A stretch of DNA of 64,000 bases from Lachnospiraceae bacterium. GTDB taxonomy: Bacteria; Bacillota; Clostridia; Lachnospirales; Lachnospiraceae. Shown one piece after another: positions 9,642 to 17,146 of this stretch. Positions within the stretch are counted from its first letter, which is position 1; each line of letters opens with the position of its first letter. The notes under the pieces were generated by a model, which searched no databases, had not been told where the DNA came from, and saw only the letters and a list, made by a program, of their open reading frames with translations. Both the position numbers and the translations under genes were made by a program. The DNA lies in the NCBI GenBank assembly GCA_017553505.1, contig JAFZLD010000001.1, positions 1-64,000 on the forward strand, in the 5' to 3' direction.

Positions 9642-10292
9642 CTATAAGTCAACTTCATCTAAAGTTCTTATAACCTTGATGCCTTTAATGTCAGTTTCTT
9701 TGGCCCGTGAAATATAAACAGGTGTAATTCCAAGCTTCAAAGCAGGCTCCACATCTGATGTGACCGAGTCGCCGATAAAAATAACTTCGTCAGCCGATAC
9801 ACCCGCCACTTCCATCGCTTTCCTGAATATGGTCAGGTCAGGCTTGCAAGCCTTCGCCATATCTGCCGACACTATTCCCGCAGGCTTAAGTCCCTTCAAC
9901 CGCATAGACTCTTCGACATAGCACAAATCATCATTGGTAAGCACGTATATAGGCAGCCTGGCTCTTTCAAAAAAAGGCTTCACATCATCGTAAAGCGGTG
10001 CGTGGACCCAGATCTTGCTCCACACCTCATGCATATATTTAAGATCTCCGGTCAGCCCGCAGTTTTCCACGCAATGCTCAAGGATTCTGTCTGTCCGAAC
10101 ATCAACCGGTTCAAAAGAATCCCCATAGCTTCCCGCCTCGATTTCTTTGACCTTGCTCCACACAACCTTAAGAATCTCGCCCGGGCTCTTTAAGTCGCTG
10201 CGCGCCATAAAATATGCTATAAGTTCCCTCGTATACGGCTCATCTTCTTTAACCATAGTGCCCGTGTAATCTATAAAAATCGCTTTAATCAT
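9642..10292 (-). CDS. HAD superfamily hydrolase
   Basis: The 216-residue protein starts MIKAIFIDYTGTMV. The nucleophile Asp is followed by Tyr-Thr-Gly-Thr, so the second Asp of the usual phosphatase DxD is Thr, as in the DKTGT loop of P-type ATPases. Motif II is IYVLTND, the motif III Lys is in ACKPD, and motif IV is VIFIGDSVTSDVEPALKLG. The start at 10292 gives a short HAD N-terminus and has GGGGGA seven bases upstream; an upstream in-frame Met would add 29 unrelated residues. It is the first gene of the eight-gene leftward operon. Confidence 0.82.
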   Translation of the reverse strand: MIKAIFIDYTGTMVKEDEPYTRELIAYFMARSDLKSPGEILKVVWSKVKEIEAGSYGDSFEPVDVRTDRILEHCVENCGLTGDLKYMHEVWSKIWVHAPLYDDVKPFFERARLPIYVLTNDDLCYVEESMRLKGLKPAGIVSADMAKACKPDLTIFRKAMEVAGVSADEVIFIGDSVTSDVEPALKLGITPVYISRAKETDIKGIKVIRTLDEVDL

Positions 10293-10350
10293 GCAGTAAT
10301 CCCCCGTTCCTAAGTTACCATTCACAATGTAAAAATAAAATGTACTCAAT

Positions 10351-10379
10351 ATTAAGATTTTACTATTAAAATCTGTCAA
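10351..10379 (-). promoter_or_regulatory. Putative promoter of the HAD-to-GNAT operon
   Basis: Read leftward, TTGACA (10374-10379) is followed after 17 bp by CTTAAT (10351-10356), which matches four of six -10 positions. It lies about 60 bp before the HAD start and is the best candidate upstream of the operon. The -10 element is weak. Confidence 0.5.
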
Positions 10380-10448
10380 AATAAAGGAGCAATGCTTCTT
10401 TTTGCAAAAGTACTCTTCTCATTTCAAAATGGATCGTTCCCTATTCGT

Positions 10449-10477
10449 TTGACAACCTGACTTTTTTCGGTTATATT
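10449..10477 (+). promoter_or_regulatory. Promoter of the PD-(D/E)XK-like gene (TTGACA-17-TATATT)
   Basis: TTGACA (10449-10454) and TATATT (10472-10477) are spaced 17 bp apart. Transcription would start near 10484. A T-tailed hairpin begins only about five bases later, so most transcripts may end before the coding sequence. Confidence 0.82.
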
Positions 10478-10488
10478 AATCCTCATCT

Positions 10489-10516
10489 CGGAATCCCGTG
10501 TCGGGAATCCGTTTTT
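10489..10516 (+). terminator. Leader terminator/attenuator before the PD-(D/E)XK-like gene
   Basis: CGGAATCCCG and CGGGAATCCG form a 10-position stem with one A-A mismatch and a 3-nt loop, followed by five T. It lies between the promoter at 10449 and the start codon at 10541. The geometry matches the attenuators before glnN, dapF and asnB. Confidence 0.72.
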
Positions 10517-10540
10517 ACCACTTAATCACAAGGAGAAAAT

Positions 10541-11311
10541 ATGTACAGACAAATGCTTAAACGGCAGGAGTTTTTGCGTGCAGAAATAGAGGACTGTCTG
10601 CGCGTCATCAATGCCGCTCCGCCCGGAAAACTGGAGGTTCATAAGAACAATTCCTCTGTAAGATTTTATGTAAAGCCCGATAACGGGCCTCGAAAATATC
10701 TTCCAAAGGCAGAAATCAAAACAGCTAAGCTTTTGGCAAATAAAAGAATTATGCTTACGCGGCTTTCTTTTCTTGAGAAGGAACTCCGAGCTACAGAGTT
10801 ATATCTGAAATACTATCCTAAGGAGGCTGCCAGACAGAAAATAATAAATAGAGAATCTAAATTATTAGAACTGCTCCCCGTCCCCGACTCCCTTCCATGG
10901 CACCTGCAACCATTCAGCAGCAATCTTTCTTTTGTCGAAAACCTAAAACATCCCAGCCCCTCAGGCCATATGCTTCGTTCTAAATCGGAATGCCTTATCG
11001 ATATGGAGCTCTTCTACAGAAACGTTCCGTTCAGATACGAATGCGAACTTAAAGTGTTCGGAACTACCATATATCCCGACTTCACTTTCTTCAACGAAAA
11101 GACCAGTGAATATAAGTATTGGGAGCACTTTGGCATGATGGATGACCCTGTGTATCGAAGAAAAGCTTTTGACAAAATCGAAACTTACATTTCTTACGGT
11201 TTTGTTCCCGGTGAAAACGTATTATTCACCTACGAAACCTCAAAAGCGCCACTTACCATCACCACAGTCGACCGCACAATTGATGAAATAGCTGCCTGGT
11301 TAGAGTTATGA
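10541..11311 (+). CDS. PD-(D/E)XK nuclease-like protein associated with TTATCGCAAT repeats
   Basis: I do not recognise a named family. The 256-residue protein has a basic helical N-terminal half (about 1-110) with likely coiled-coil stretches. The C-terminal domain holds RSKSE (Glu150), YPDF (Pro179-Asp180) and YWEHFGMM (Glu195). This spacing fits a restriction-endonuclease-like core, although the classical Lys is not obvious. The same blocks occur in the same order in the protein encoded at 62785-63660, so the two are paralogues. AAGGAG lies six bases before the ATG. It is alone on the plus strand between leftward operons, and four inverted-repeat units begin 30 bp after its stop. Confidence 0.7.
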   Translation: MYRQMLKRQEFLRAEIEDCLRVINAAPPGKLEVHKNNSSVRFYVKPDNGPRKYLPKAEIKTAKLLANKRIMLTRLSFLEKELRATELYLKYYPKEAARQKIINRESKLLELLPVPDSLPWHLQPFSSNLSFVENLKHPSPSGHMLRSKSECLIDMELFYRNVPFRYECELKVFGTTIYPDFTFFNEKTSEYKYWEHFGMMDDPVYRRKAFDKIETYISYGFVPGENVLFTYETSKAPLTITTVDRTIDEIAAWLEL

Positions 11312-11340
11312 GTCCTTTTTACACAGGATAATAGTCCTTT

Positions 11341-11570
11341 TTATCGCAATATCAAAAACACCTTGAAACTGCGATAACTTTCCCCATTTTGAGGCCGTTT
11401 TGCTGGGCTTTTATCGCAATATGAATTTCATTGATAATTGCGATAATATTTGCCTGTTTTTTTATCGCAATTTAGTGTGGATTTGATAATGCGATAATCG
11501 GTTTACATAACTTACTGTTTTCGGCATGTTTTTTATCGCAAAATGGGTTCCTTTTTATATAGCGATATAA
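11341..11570. repeat. Array 1: four TTATCGCAAT...ATTGCGATAA inverted-repeat units
   Basis: Four units at 11341-11377, 11411-11446, 11462-11497 and 11533-11570 each have a left half-site TTATCGCAAT and a right half-site near ATTGCGATAA. Unit length is 36-38 bp and the centres of about 16-17 bp differ. Unit starts are 70, 51 and 71 bp apart. The fourth unit is degenerate (TTATCGCAAA and AGCGATATAA). The array starts 30 bp after the PD-(D/E)XK-like gene. It is not a CRISPR, since the conserved parts are short half-sites. An array of the same family lies at 58812-59032. Confidence 0.9.
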
Positions 11571-11643
11571 GTGAGTAATAGGGTAGCGAAAGAAAACAGG
11601 AAACCACTGAAGGAAGAAATAATGAGCAAGCGCGTAAAACGAC

Positions 11644-11671
11644 AAAACAGGAAAGGCCTGAGCCTTTCCTG
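11644..11671 (-). terminator. Terminator of the glnN-amt transcript
   Basis: CAGGAAAGGC and GCCTTTCCTG form a perfect 10-bp stem with a 4-nt loop, followed leftward by TTTTG. It lies just after the stop of the amt-PII gene. Confidence 0.85.
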
Positions 11672-11693
11672 CTTCGTGTAATAGAGGGACAAT

Positions 11694-13412
11694 TTATTCG
11701 ACGTCCTGAAGTGCGGCGAAGTCTTCTTCGCCGGTGCGGATTTTAACAACCTTCGAGACGTTGTAAACGAAGATCTTGCCGTCGCCGATGTGGCCGGTGT
11801 AGAGGGCTTTCTTAGCGGATTCGATGACGGTTTCAACGGGAATCTTGCTGACTACCACTTCAACCTTTACCTTAGGAAGCAAGGTGGCATCGATTTCGAC
11901 ACCTCTGTACATCTCGCCGGCACCCTTTTGGATACCGCAACCCATAACCTGAGTGACTGTCATACCGGTTACGCCGAGGTCGTTCATTGCTTTCTTCAAA
12001 GCATCGTACTTGGAGAGACGGGCAATGATAACAACCTTTGAAATGCCGGTAGCGGGTTCTATAGGTCTTACGACGCTGACGGAAGCTTCCTTGGCTGCGG
12101 GGCTTGCTTCGTCGTAGTCGGAAGTGCCGAGGCTGGTGTTTTCGTTGACAGACATCGTCATGGTGTTTGAAGTATCCATGATGGCGAAGCCTGCGTATGC
12201 GGAAGGAAGACCGTGTTCGGTAGAGTCAAGGCCGACGATTTCTTCTTCCTCTGTAACTCTTAAACCAAAGATTGCTTTAATGATTAAGTAAGCGATTGTA
12301 ATTGTAACCGCGGTCCATGCTGCAACTGCTGCAAAGCCTACGAGCTGAATGCCTAAGAGCTTGAAGCCGCCGCCGTAGAAAAGACCTGTGTAAGTGTCGT
12401 TGCCGGGAGCGGAAGTTGTAGCGAAGAGGCCGACTGCGATGGTACCCCAGATACCGTTTAAGCAGTGAACCGCAACTGCACCGACGGGGTCATCGACTCT
12501 TAACTTGTAATCAAGGAACCATACACCGAATACTACGAGTAAACCTGCAACAGCGCCGATAACGATTGCGCCAAAAGCATCTGTTACGTCACAGGGAGCT
12601 GTAATAGCTACAAGACCTGCAAGTGAAGCGTTCAAACACATAGATACATCGGGCTTGCCGTATTTGATCCATGTGAAAATCATACATACTACAGTAGCGA
12701 TTGCGGGAGCAATTGTGGTGGTTACGAAGATGGAACCAAGCTGTTCAACCGATGATGCTGCCGCACCGTTGAATCCGTACCAGCCGAGCCAAAGAATGAA
12801 TACACCGAGGCAGCCGATAGGAAGGTTGTGGCCGGGGAAAGCGTTAACTTTAACGATCTTGCCGTTCTTGTCTTTTTCAAACTTACCGATACGGGGACCA
12901 AGGATTGCAGCACCGATTAAAGCTGCGATACCACCAACCATGTGGATTGCGGTGGAACCTGCGAAATCGTGGAAGCCAAGCTGTGAAAGCCAGCCGCCGC
13001 CCCAGATCCAGTGAGCTTCGATGGGGTAGATAACTGCGGAAATAACTGCAGAGTATACACAGTAGGAAATGAATCTGGTACGTTCAGCCATTGCACCCGA
13101 AACGATGGTAGCTGTGGTAGCACAGAATACTAAGTTAAATACGAAGTTGGACCAGTCAAAGTTAGCGTAGTCCGAGAAGATATCAAATCCGGGCTTACCG
13201 ATGATACCTACAATATCTTCGCCAAGTAACAAACTGAAACCGATAAATATGAATACTACAGTTCCGATACAAAAGTCCATGAGGTTCTTCATGAGGATGT
13301 TACCGGTATTCTTGGCTCTTGTAAAACCTGCCTCAACCATTGCAAATCCGGCCTGCATCCAGAAGACCAGTGCGGCTCCGATTAGGAACCATACAGAAAA
13401 TACTTCACTCAT
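11694..13412 (-). CDS. amt: Ammonium channel fused to a C-terminal PII (GlnK) domain
   Basis: The 572-residue protein starts with an 11-helix Amt channel (about 1-400). The pore histidines lie in GSTAIHMVGG and VAVHCLNGIWG, and the acidic cytosolic segment is RVTEEEEIVGLD. After a linker, residues from about 455 onward form a PII domain with TVTQVMGCGIQKG, EMYRG, LLPKVKVEVVV and YTGHIGDGKIFV. PII normally binds 2-oxoglutarate/ATP/ADP and plugs Amt through T-loop Arg47, kept here in EMYRG. The residue aligned with uridylylated Tyr51 is Ile, so control by UMP addition is unlikely. The gene follows glnN with an intervening hairpin. Confidence 0.93.
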   Translation of the reverse strand: MSEVFSVWFLIGAALVFWMQAGFAMVEAGFTRAKNTGNILMKNLMDFCIGTVVFIFIGFSLLLGEDIVGIIGKPGFDIFSDYANFDWSNFVFNLVFCATTATIVSGAMAERTRFISYCVYSAVISAVIYPIEAHWIWGGGWLSQLGFHDFAGSTAIHMVGGIAALIGAAILGPRIGKFEKDKNGKIVKVNAFPGHNLPIGCLGVFILWLGWYGFNGAAASSVEQLGSIFVTTTIAPAIATVVCMIFTWIKYGKPDVSMCLNASLAGLVAITAPCDVTDAFGAIVIGAVAGLLVVFGVWFLDYKLRVDDPVGAVAVHCLNGIWGTIAVGLFATTSAPGNDTYTGLFYGGGFKLLGIQLVGFAAVAAWTAVTITIAYLIIKAIFGLRVTEEEEIVGLDSTEHGLPSAYAGFAIMDTSNTMTMSVNENTSLGTSDYDEASPAAKEASVSVVRPIEPATGISKVVIIARLSKYDALKKAMNDLGVTGMTVTQVMGCGIQKGAGEMYRGVEIDATLLPKVKVEVVVSKIPVETVIESAKKALYTGHIGDGKIFVYNVSKVVKIRTGEEDFAALQDVE

Positions 13413-13435
13413 TTTTCATTTCTCCTTTTTTTAAT

Positions 13436-13473
13436 TCAAAAAGGCGCGTAACCAATCTCGGTCACGCGCCTTT
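13436..13473 (-). terminator. Intercistronic hairpin between glnN and amt
   Basis: AAAGGCGCGTGACC and GGTTACGCGCCTTT pair with one G-T wobble around a 6-nt loop, and T residues follow leftward. It starts about 22 nt after the glnN stop, and I see no promoter between them. It could end glnN transcripts or limit flow into amt. The 5' flank AAACGCAAAGGCGC resembles the flanks of the asnB, glnN and dapF leader hairpins. Confidence 0.75.
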
Positions 13474-13494
13474 GCGTTTAATCAAATATTCAAA

Positions 13495-15594
13495 CTATAC
13501 ATAGAACAGCATCTGTTCGTATGTGGGATAAGGTAAGAATTCGTCGGGGATAAGAAGCTCTGCCTCGTCTGCTACGGCTCTTAACTTCTCCATATCCGGG
13601 ATAACCGTTTCATGATAGAAGGTTGCCTGCTTCTGATAATCAGCTATCTTCTCTGCCTTCACAACGTCCTTTTTAAGCTTCTCGTTAAGGTCATAAATCT
13701 TTTCGTAATGGCTGCTTAAAATCTCTGCCTGCTTCTCTTCTGTCTTGGTGCTTAAGCTGTCAGAAAGAGTCTTCTTGGAAAGTGCGGAACCGATAACTTC
13801 GTCCGTGTACTCAAGAAGTGCGGGAAGGAACTGCTTAACTACCATATCCTGCATTGTAAGAGCCTCGATATGAAGGGTCTTGCAGTAATTCTCAAGCATT
13901 ACCTCGTAGCGGGCTTTAAGCTCGGTCTCGGAATAGATACCGTGTTTCTTAAAGAGAGCCACGTTCTTTTTATCAATGAGCCTCGGAAGAACTTCCGGAG
14001 TGGAGCGGAAGTTGTAAAGTCCACGCTTCTCAGCTTCTTTAACCCATTCGTCGGTGTAGCCGTTTCCGTTGAAGATAACGCGCTTGTGAGCCTTTATGGC
14101 CTTCTTAAGGAGTGCGTGAACCGCTTCGGAGAACTTAGCCTTCGGAACATCCTTTAACTCTTCGTAGAACTTGCTTAACTCTTCAGCAACTGCTGTGTTA
14201 AGAACTGTGTTGGGACCTGCTACTGAGAAGCTGGAACCAAGAGATCTGAACTCAAACTTGTTGCCGGTAAAAGCAAACGGTGAAGTTCTGTTACGGTCTG
14301 TGGTATCTTTGGTAAAGTGGGGAAGTACTTTAGCGCCGATATCCATTCTGACCTTGCCCTTCTTGTCGAATAACTTATCGTTCTCGATGGAATCAAGTAC
14401 TGCGGTAAGCTCATCGCCAAGGAATATTGAAATGATTGCGGGAGGTGCTTCGTTGGCTCCGAGTCTGTGGTCGTTGCCTGCACTTGCAACCGAAAGTCTT
14501 AACAAATCTGCATAATCATCAACTGCGCTGATAACTGCAAGTAAGAATACTAAGAACTGAATGTTCTCATCAGGTGTCTTGCCGGGATCGAGAAGATTCT
14601 CGCCGCCGGTCATGCTGATGGACCAGTTGTTGTGCTTACCTGAGCCGTTCACGCCTGCGAAAGGCTTCTCGTGAAGGAGGCATACATAACCGTGTTTCTT
14701 GGCTACCTTCTTCATGATTTCCATTGTGAGCTGGTTTCTGTCGACTGCTACGTTGGTAGTGTCGAATACTGGAGCTAACTCATGCTGGCAGGGAGCTACT
14801 TCGTTGTGCTTGGTCTTGGCGGGGATACCAAGTTTCCAAAGTTCTTCGTCAAGCTCGTGCATGTATTCGGAAACTCTGGGCTTCAATGCTCCGAAGTAGT
14901 GGTCTTCCATTTCCTGACCCTTGGGAGGCATTGCACCGAGAAGTGTTCTTCCGGTGAAGATTAAGTCCTTACGTTTCTTGTAATCTTCTTCGTCGATAAG
15001 GAAGTATTCCTGCTCGGGACCTACCGTTGTGGTAACGCCTGTAGCATCGTCACGTCCGAGAAGCTTAAGAACCTTAACGGCCTCTCTGCTGATTGCTTCC
15101 ATGGAACGAAGAAGGGGGGTCTTCTTGTCGAGTGCTTCGCCGCTGTAGGAGCAGAAAGCTGTGGGGATGCAAAGTGTTCCGTCCTTGATGAATGCGGGGG
15201 ATGTGGGATCCCAGTTTGTATAGCCTCTTGCTTCGAAGGTAGCTCTGATGCCGCCTGAAGGGAAGCTTGATGCATCGGGCTCGCCCTTAACAAGTTCCTT
15301 GCCGGAGAAGTCCATTGTGATGTCTCCGCAAGCGCCGGGGGAAATGAAGCTGTCGTGCTTCTCGGCTGTGTATCCGGTCAAAGGCTGGAACCAATGTGTA
15401 AAATGTGTTGCGCCGTGTTCGATGGCCCATTCTTTCATGGCAACCGCAACAGCGTTGGCAACGTCAAGTTCAAGATGTGTATTATTGTCAATTGTCTTTC
15501 TTAATGCCTTGTAAATGTCCTTAGGCAACTTGTCTCTCATTACCTTGTCGTTAAAAACAAGCGATCCGTAAATTTCAGGAATTTTTTTGTCCAT
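13495..15594 (-). CDS. glnN: Type III glutamine synthetase
   Basis: The 699-residue protein is of GSIII length, much longer than GSI (about 450). It makes glutamine from glutamate, ammonia and ATP. Family stretches include HFTHWFQPLTG, GPEQEYFLID, APCQHELAPVF, GSGKHNNWS, NEAPPAIISIFLG and NRTSPFAFTGNKFEFR, which supply metal, glutamate and nucleotide ligands. The start at 15594 follows AAGGAGAGGACA; about 50 upstream in-frame residues are leader sequence. Transcription appears to come from its own promoter at 15716-15744, with an attenuator in between. It is paired with the amt-PII gene downstream. Confidence 0.96.
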   Translation of the reverse strand: MDKKIPEIYGSLVFNDKVMRDKLPKDIYKALRKTIDNNTHLELDVANAVAVAMKEWAIEHGATHFTHWFQPLTGYTAEKHDSFISPGACGDITMDFSGKELVKGEPDASSFPSGGIRATFEARGYTNWDPTSPAFIKDGTLCIPTAFCSYSGEALDKKTPLLRSMEAISREAVKVLKLLGRDDATGVTTTVGPEQEYFLIDEEDYKKRKDLIFTGRTLLGAMPPKGQEMEDHYFGALKPRVSEYMHELDEELWKLGIPAKTKHNEVAPCQHELAPVFDTTNVAVDRNQLTMEIMKKVAKKHGYVCLLHEKPFAGVNGSGKHNNWSISMTGGENLLDPGKTPDENIQFLVFLLAVISAVDDYADLLRLSVASAGNDHRLGANEAPPAIISIFLGDELTAVLDSIENDKLFDKKGKVRMDIGAKVLPHFTKDTTDRNRTSPFAFTGNKFEFRSLGSSFSVAGPNTVLNTAVAEELSKFYEELKDVPKAKFSEAVHALLKKAIKAHKRVIFNGNGYTDEWVKEAEKRGLYNFRSTPEVLPRLIDKKNVALFKKHGIYSETELKARYEVMLENYCKTLHIEALTMQDMVVKQFLPALLEYTDEVIGSALSKKTLSDSLSTKTEEKQAEILSSHYEKIYDLNEKLKKDVVKAEKIADYQKQATFYHETVIPDMEKLRAVADEAELLIPDEFLPYPTYEQMLFYV

Positions 15595-15658
15595 TGTCCT
15601 CTCCTTTCGAATTTCGCCCCGGGGTCCGCGCCACCTCGGTTCTCTTACCGGTTTTCGG

Positions 15659-15698
15659 TAAAAGAAAAGGCGCCTTAGGTTTCTCAACCTAAAGCGCC
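15659..15698 (-). terminator. glnN leader attenuator; may also end the purF operon
   Basis: GGCGCTTTAGGTT and AACCTAAGGCGCC form a long stem with one G-T wobble and a GAGA loop, followed leftward by TTTTCTTTT. It lies between the glnN promoter and its coding sequence. It could also stop transcripts arriving from dapF-purF. The 5' flank AAAGCAAC matches the asnB (AAAGCGAC) and dapF (GAAGCAAG) leaders. Confidence 0.78.
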
Positions 15699-15715
15699 GT
15701 TGCTTTATGTAGTAC

Positions 15716-15744
15716 ACAATATACTCGTTCGTTTCATTTGTCAA
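15716..15744 (-). promoter_or_regulatory. glnN promoter (TTGACA-17-TATTGT)
   Basis: Read leftward, TTGACA (15739-15744) and TATTGT (15716-15721) are 17 bp apart. It lies about 10 bp beyond the purF stop. The predicted start near 15709 precedes the leader hairpin by about 11 nt. Confidence 0.83.
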
Positions 15745-15753
15745 CAGGTTTTT

Positions 15754-17127
15754 TTAAAATTTTTCAGTCGGATAATTTCCGTCGAAACAAGCCTTGCAAA
15801 CAGGGAGATTGTCGACCATCCGATCGAACTTCTCGACCTTGGCGTAGCAAAGAGAGTCTGCGCCGATGCGCTTCCTAATCTCCTCGACACCGTTACCGCC
15901 TGCGATAAGCTGAGAGTTGTCGGGCACGTCCGTACCGTAAAAACAAGGGTACAGAAAAGGCGGTGAGCTGATGCGTACATGGACTTCCTTGGCCCCTTTT
16001 TCCTTGAGGAGCTTGATAAGGTTAGCCATGGTGGTACCGCGTACGATGGAGTCGTCGATTATGACGATGCGCTTACCCTTAACCGCGCTCTCGATAACGT
16101 TGAGCTTAAGGTGAACGGCGACGCTTCTCTCGTTCTTATCAGGCTTAATGAAGGTACGGCCCATGTAGCTGTTCTTGTGGAACACAAGGCCGAAGGGAAT
16201 GCCTGAGCGTGAAGAGTAGCCTTCGGCTGCGGCGAGTCCCGAGTCCGGGACGCCCGTCACGATATCGGCATCCACGGGATAATCGTCGGCGAGTTCCTCG
16301 CCGGCTTTAAAGCGCGCGTCGTACACGCTCTTGCCGTCAATAACCGAATCCAGTCTCGCAAAATAAATATATTCAAAAATGCAATGAGCATGCTTACCGC
16401 CCACAAGCGTCTTGTCTGAAGCTATACCGTCCTTGGAAATCGTAATAATCTCTCCCGGCTCCACATCTCTTACAAACTCAGCGTCAACAGCAGACAATGC
16501 ACAGGACTCCGAAGCGATTACGAAATCTTCGCCGCGCTTGCCGATACAAAGGGGCTTAAGGCCCAACGGGTCGCGCATGGCTACAAGCTTGCGGGGACTC
16601 ATAATGATAATTGCGAAGCTTCCCTTGAGCTTGCCGGACACATTCTTGACTGCGTCCTGGATGGTGGGTGTATGGGCACGTTCTTTGGCTATTAATAGCG
16701 CAAGAACTTCGGTGTCAGTGTCACTTCTGAAGACGGTTCCGTCGTTTAAGAGCTCTTCTTTGAGTGCGGGGGCGTTGGCAATGTTACCGTTGTGAACGGT
16801 GGCCAGAGTGCCCTTCGAATAGTTGAATACTACGGGCTGAGCGTTCTCGATGGAGCTGGCGCCGGTAGTCGAGTAACGCACGTGACCCACACCGATGTTA
16901 CCGTGAAGGGTGCTTAACTTATCGCCCTTGAAGACCTCGCTGACAAGACCCATGCCCTTGTAGAAGCTGATGTTGCCCTTCTCGCCGGTGGTATCGCAAA
17001 GCGCCATGCCCGCCGACTCCTGCCCGCGATGCTGAAGCGCCGTGAGGCCAAAGAAAATGTCCTTGGCAACATCTCTGTCCTTAGTGTATATTCCGAAAAC
17101 TCCGCATTTCTCTCTGGGTTTATCCAT
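15754..17127 (-). CDS. purF: Amidophosphoribosyltransferase
   Basis: The 457-residue enzyme catalyses the first step of purine synthesis, converting PRPP and glutamine to phosphoribosylamine. The nucleophile Cys8 is exposed after a short propeptide (REKCGVFGIY). LQHRGQESAG and VGHVRYSTTG belong to the glutamine domain. The PRPP loop is IVIIDDSIVRGTT and the flag region is YMGRTFI. Unusually it sits at the end of dapF-dapL-carA-carB rather than in a pur cluster, 19 bp after carB. Shared use of glutamine with carA is the obvious link. Confidence 0.96.
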   Translation of the reverse strand: MDKPREKCGVFGIYTKDRDVAKDIFFGLTALQHRGQESAGMALCDTTGEKGNISFYKGMGLVSEVFKGDKLSTLHGNIGVGHVRYSTTGASSIENAQPVVFNYSKGTLATVHNGNIANAPALKEELLNDGTVFRSDTDTEVLALLIAKERAHTPTIQDAVKNVSGKLKGSFAIIIMSPRKLVAMRDPLGLKPLCIGKRGEDFVIASESCALSAVDAEFVRDVEPGEIITISKDGIASDKTLVGGKHAHCIFEYIYFARLDSVIDGKSVYDARFKAGEELADDYPVDADIVTGVPDSGLAAAEGYSSRSGIPFGLVFHKNSYMGRTFIKPDKNERSVAVHLKLNVIESAVKGKRIVIIDDSIVRGTTMANLIKLLKEKGAKEVHVRISSPPFLYPCFYGTDVPDNSQLIAGGNGVEEIRKRIGADSLCYAKVEKFDRMVDNLPVCKACFDGNYPTEKF

Positions 17128-17146
17128 ACCGAACCCGTCCTCCCTT

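Noticed and set aside
11341-11570. CRISPR array
   Set aside because: The conserved parts are 8-10-bp half-sites in inverted pairs with short variable centres and uneven pitch. There are no full-length identical repeats or cas genes. The same applies to 58812-59032 and 63625-63943.
15659-15698. Hairpin as nothing more than the purF terminator
   Set aside because: The glnN promoter lies upstream of the hairpin, so glnN transcripts must pass it. The same relation is seen for dapF and asnB. A dual role remains possible.
15659-15709. ANTAR dual-hexaloop target in the glnN leader
   Set aside because: Only one hairpin fits between the predicted start and the T-tract, and its loop is GAGA rather than the A-x-x-G hexaloop.
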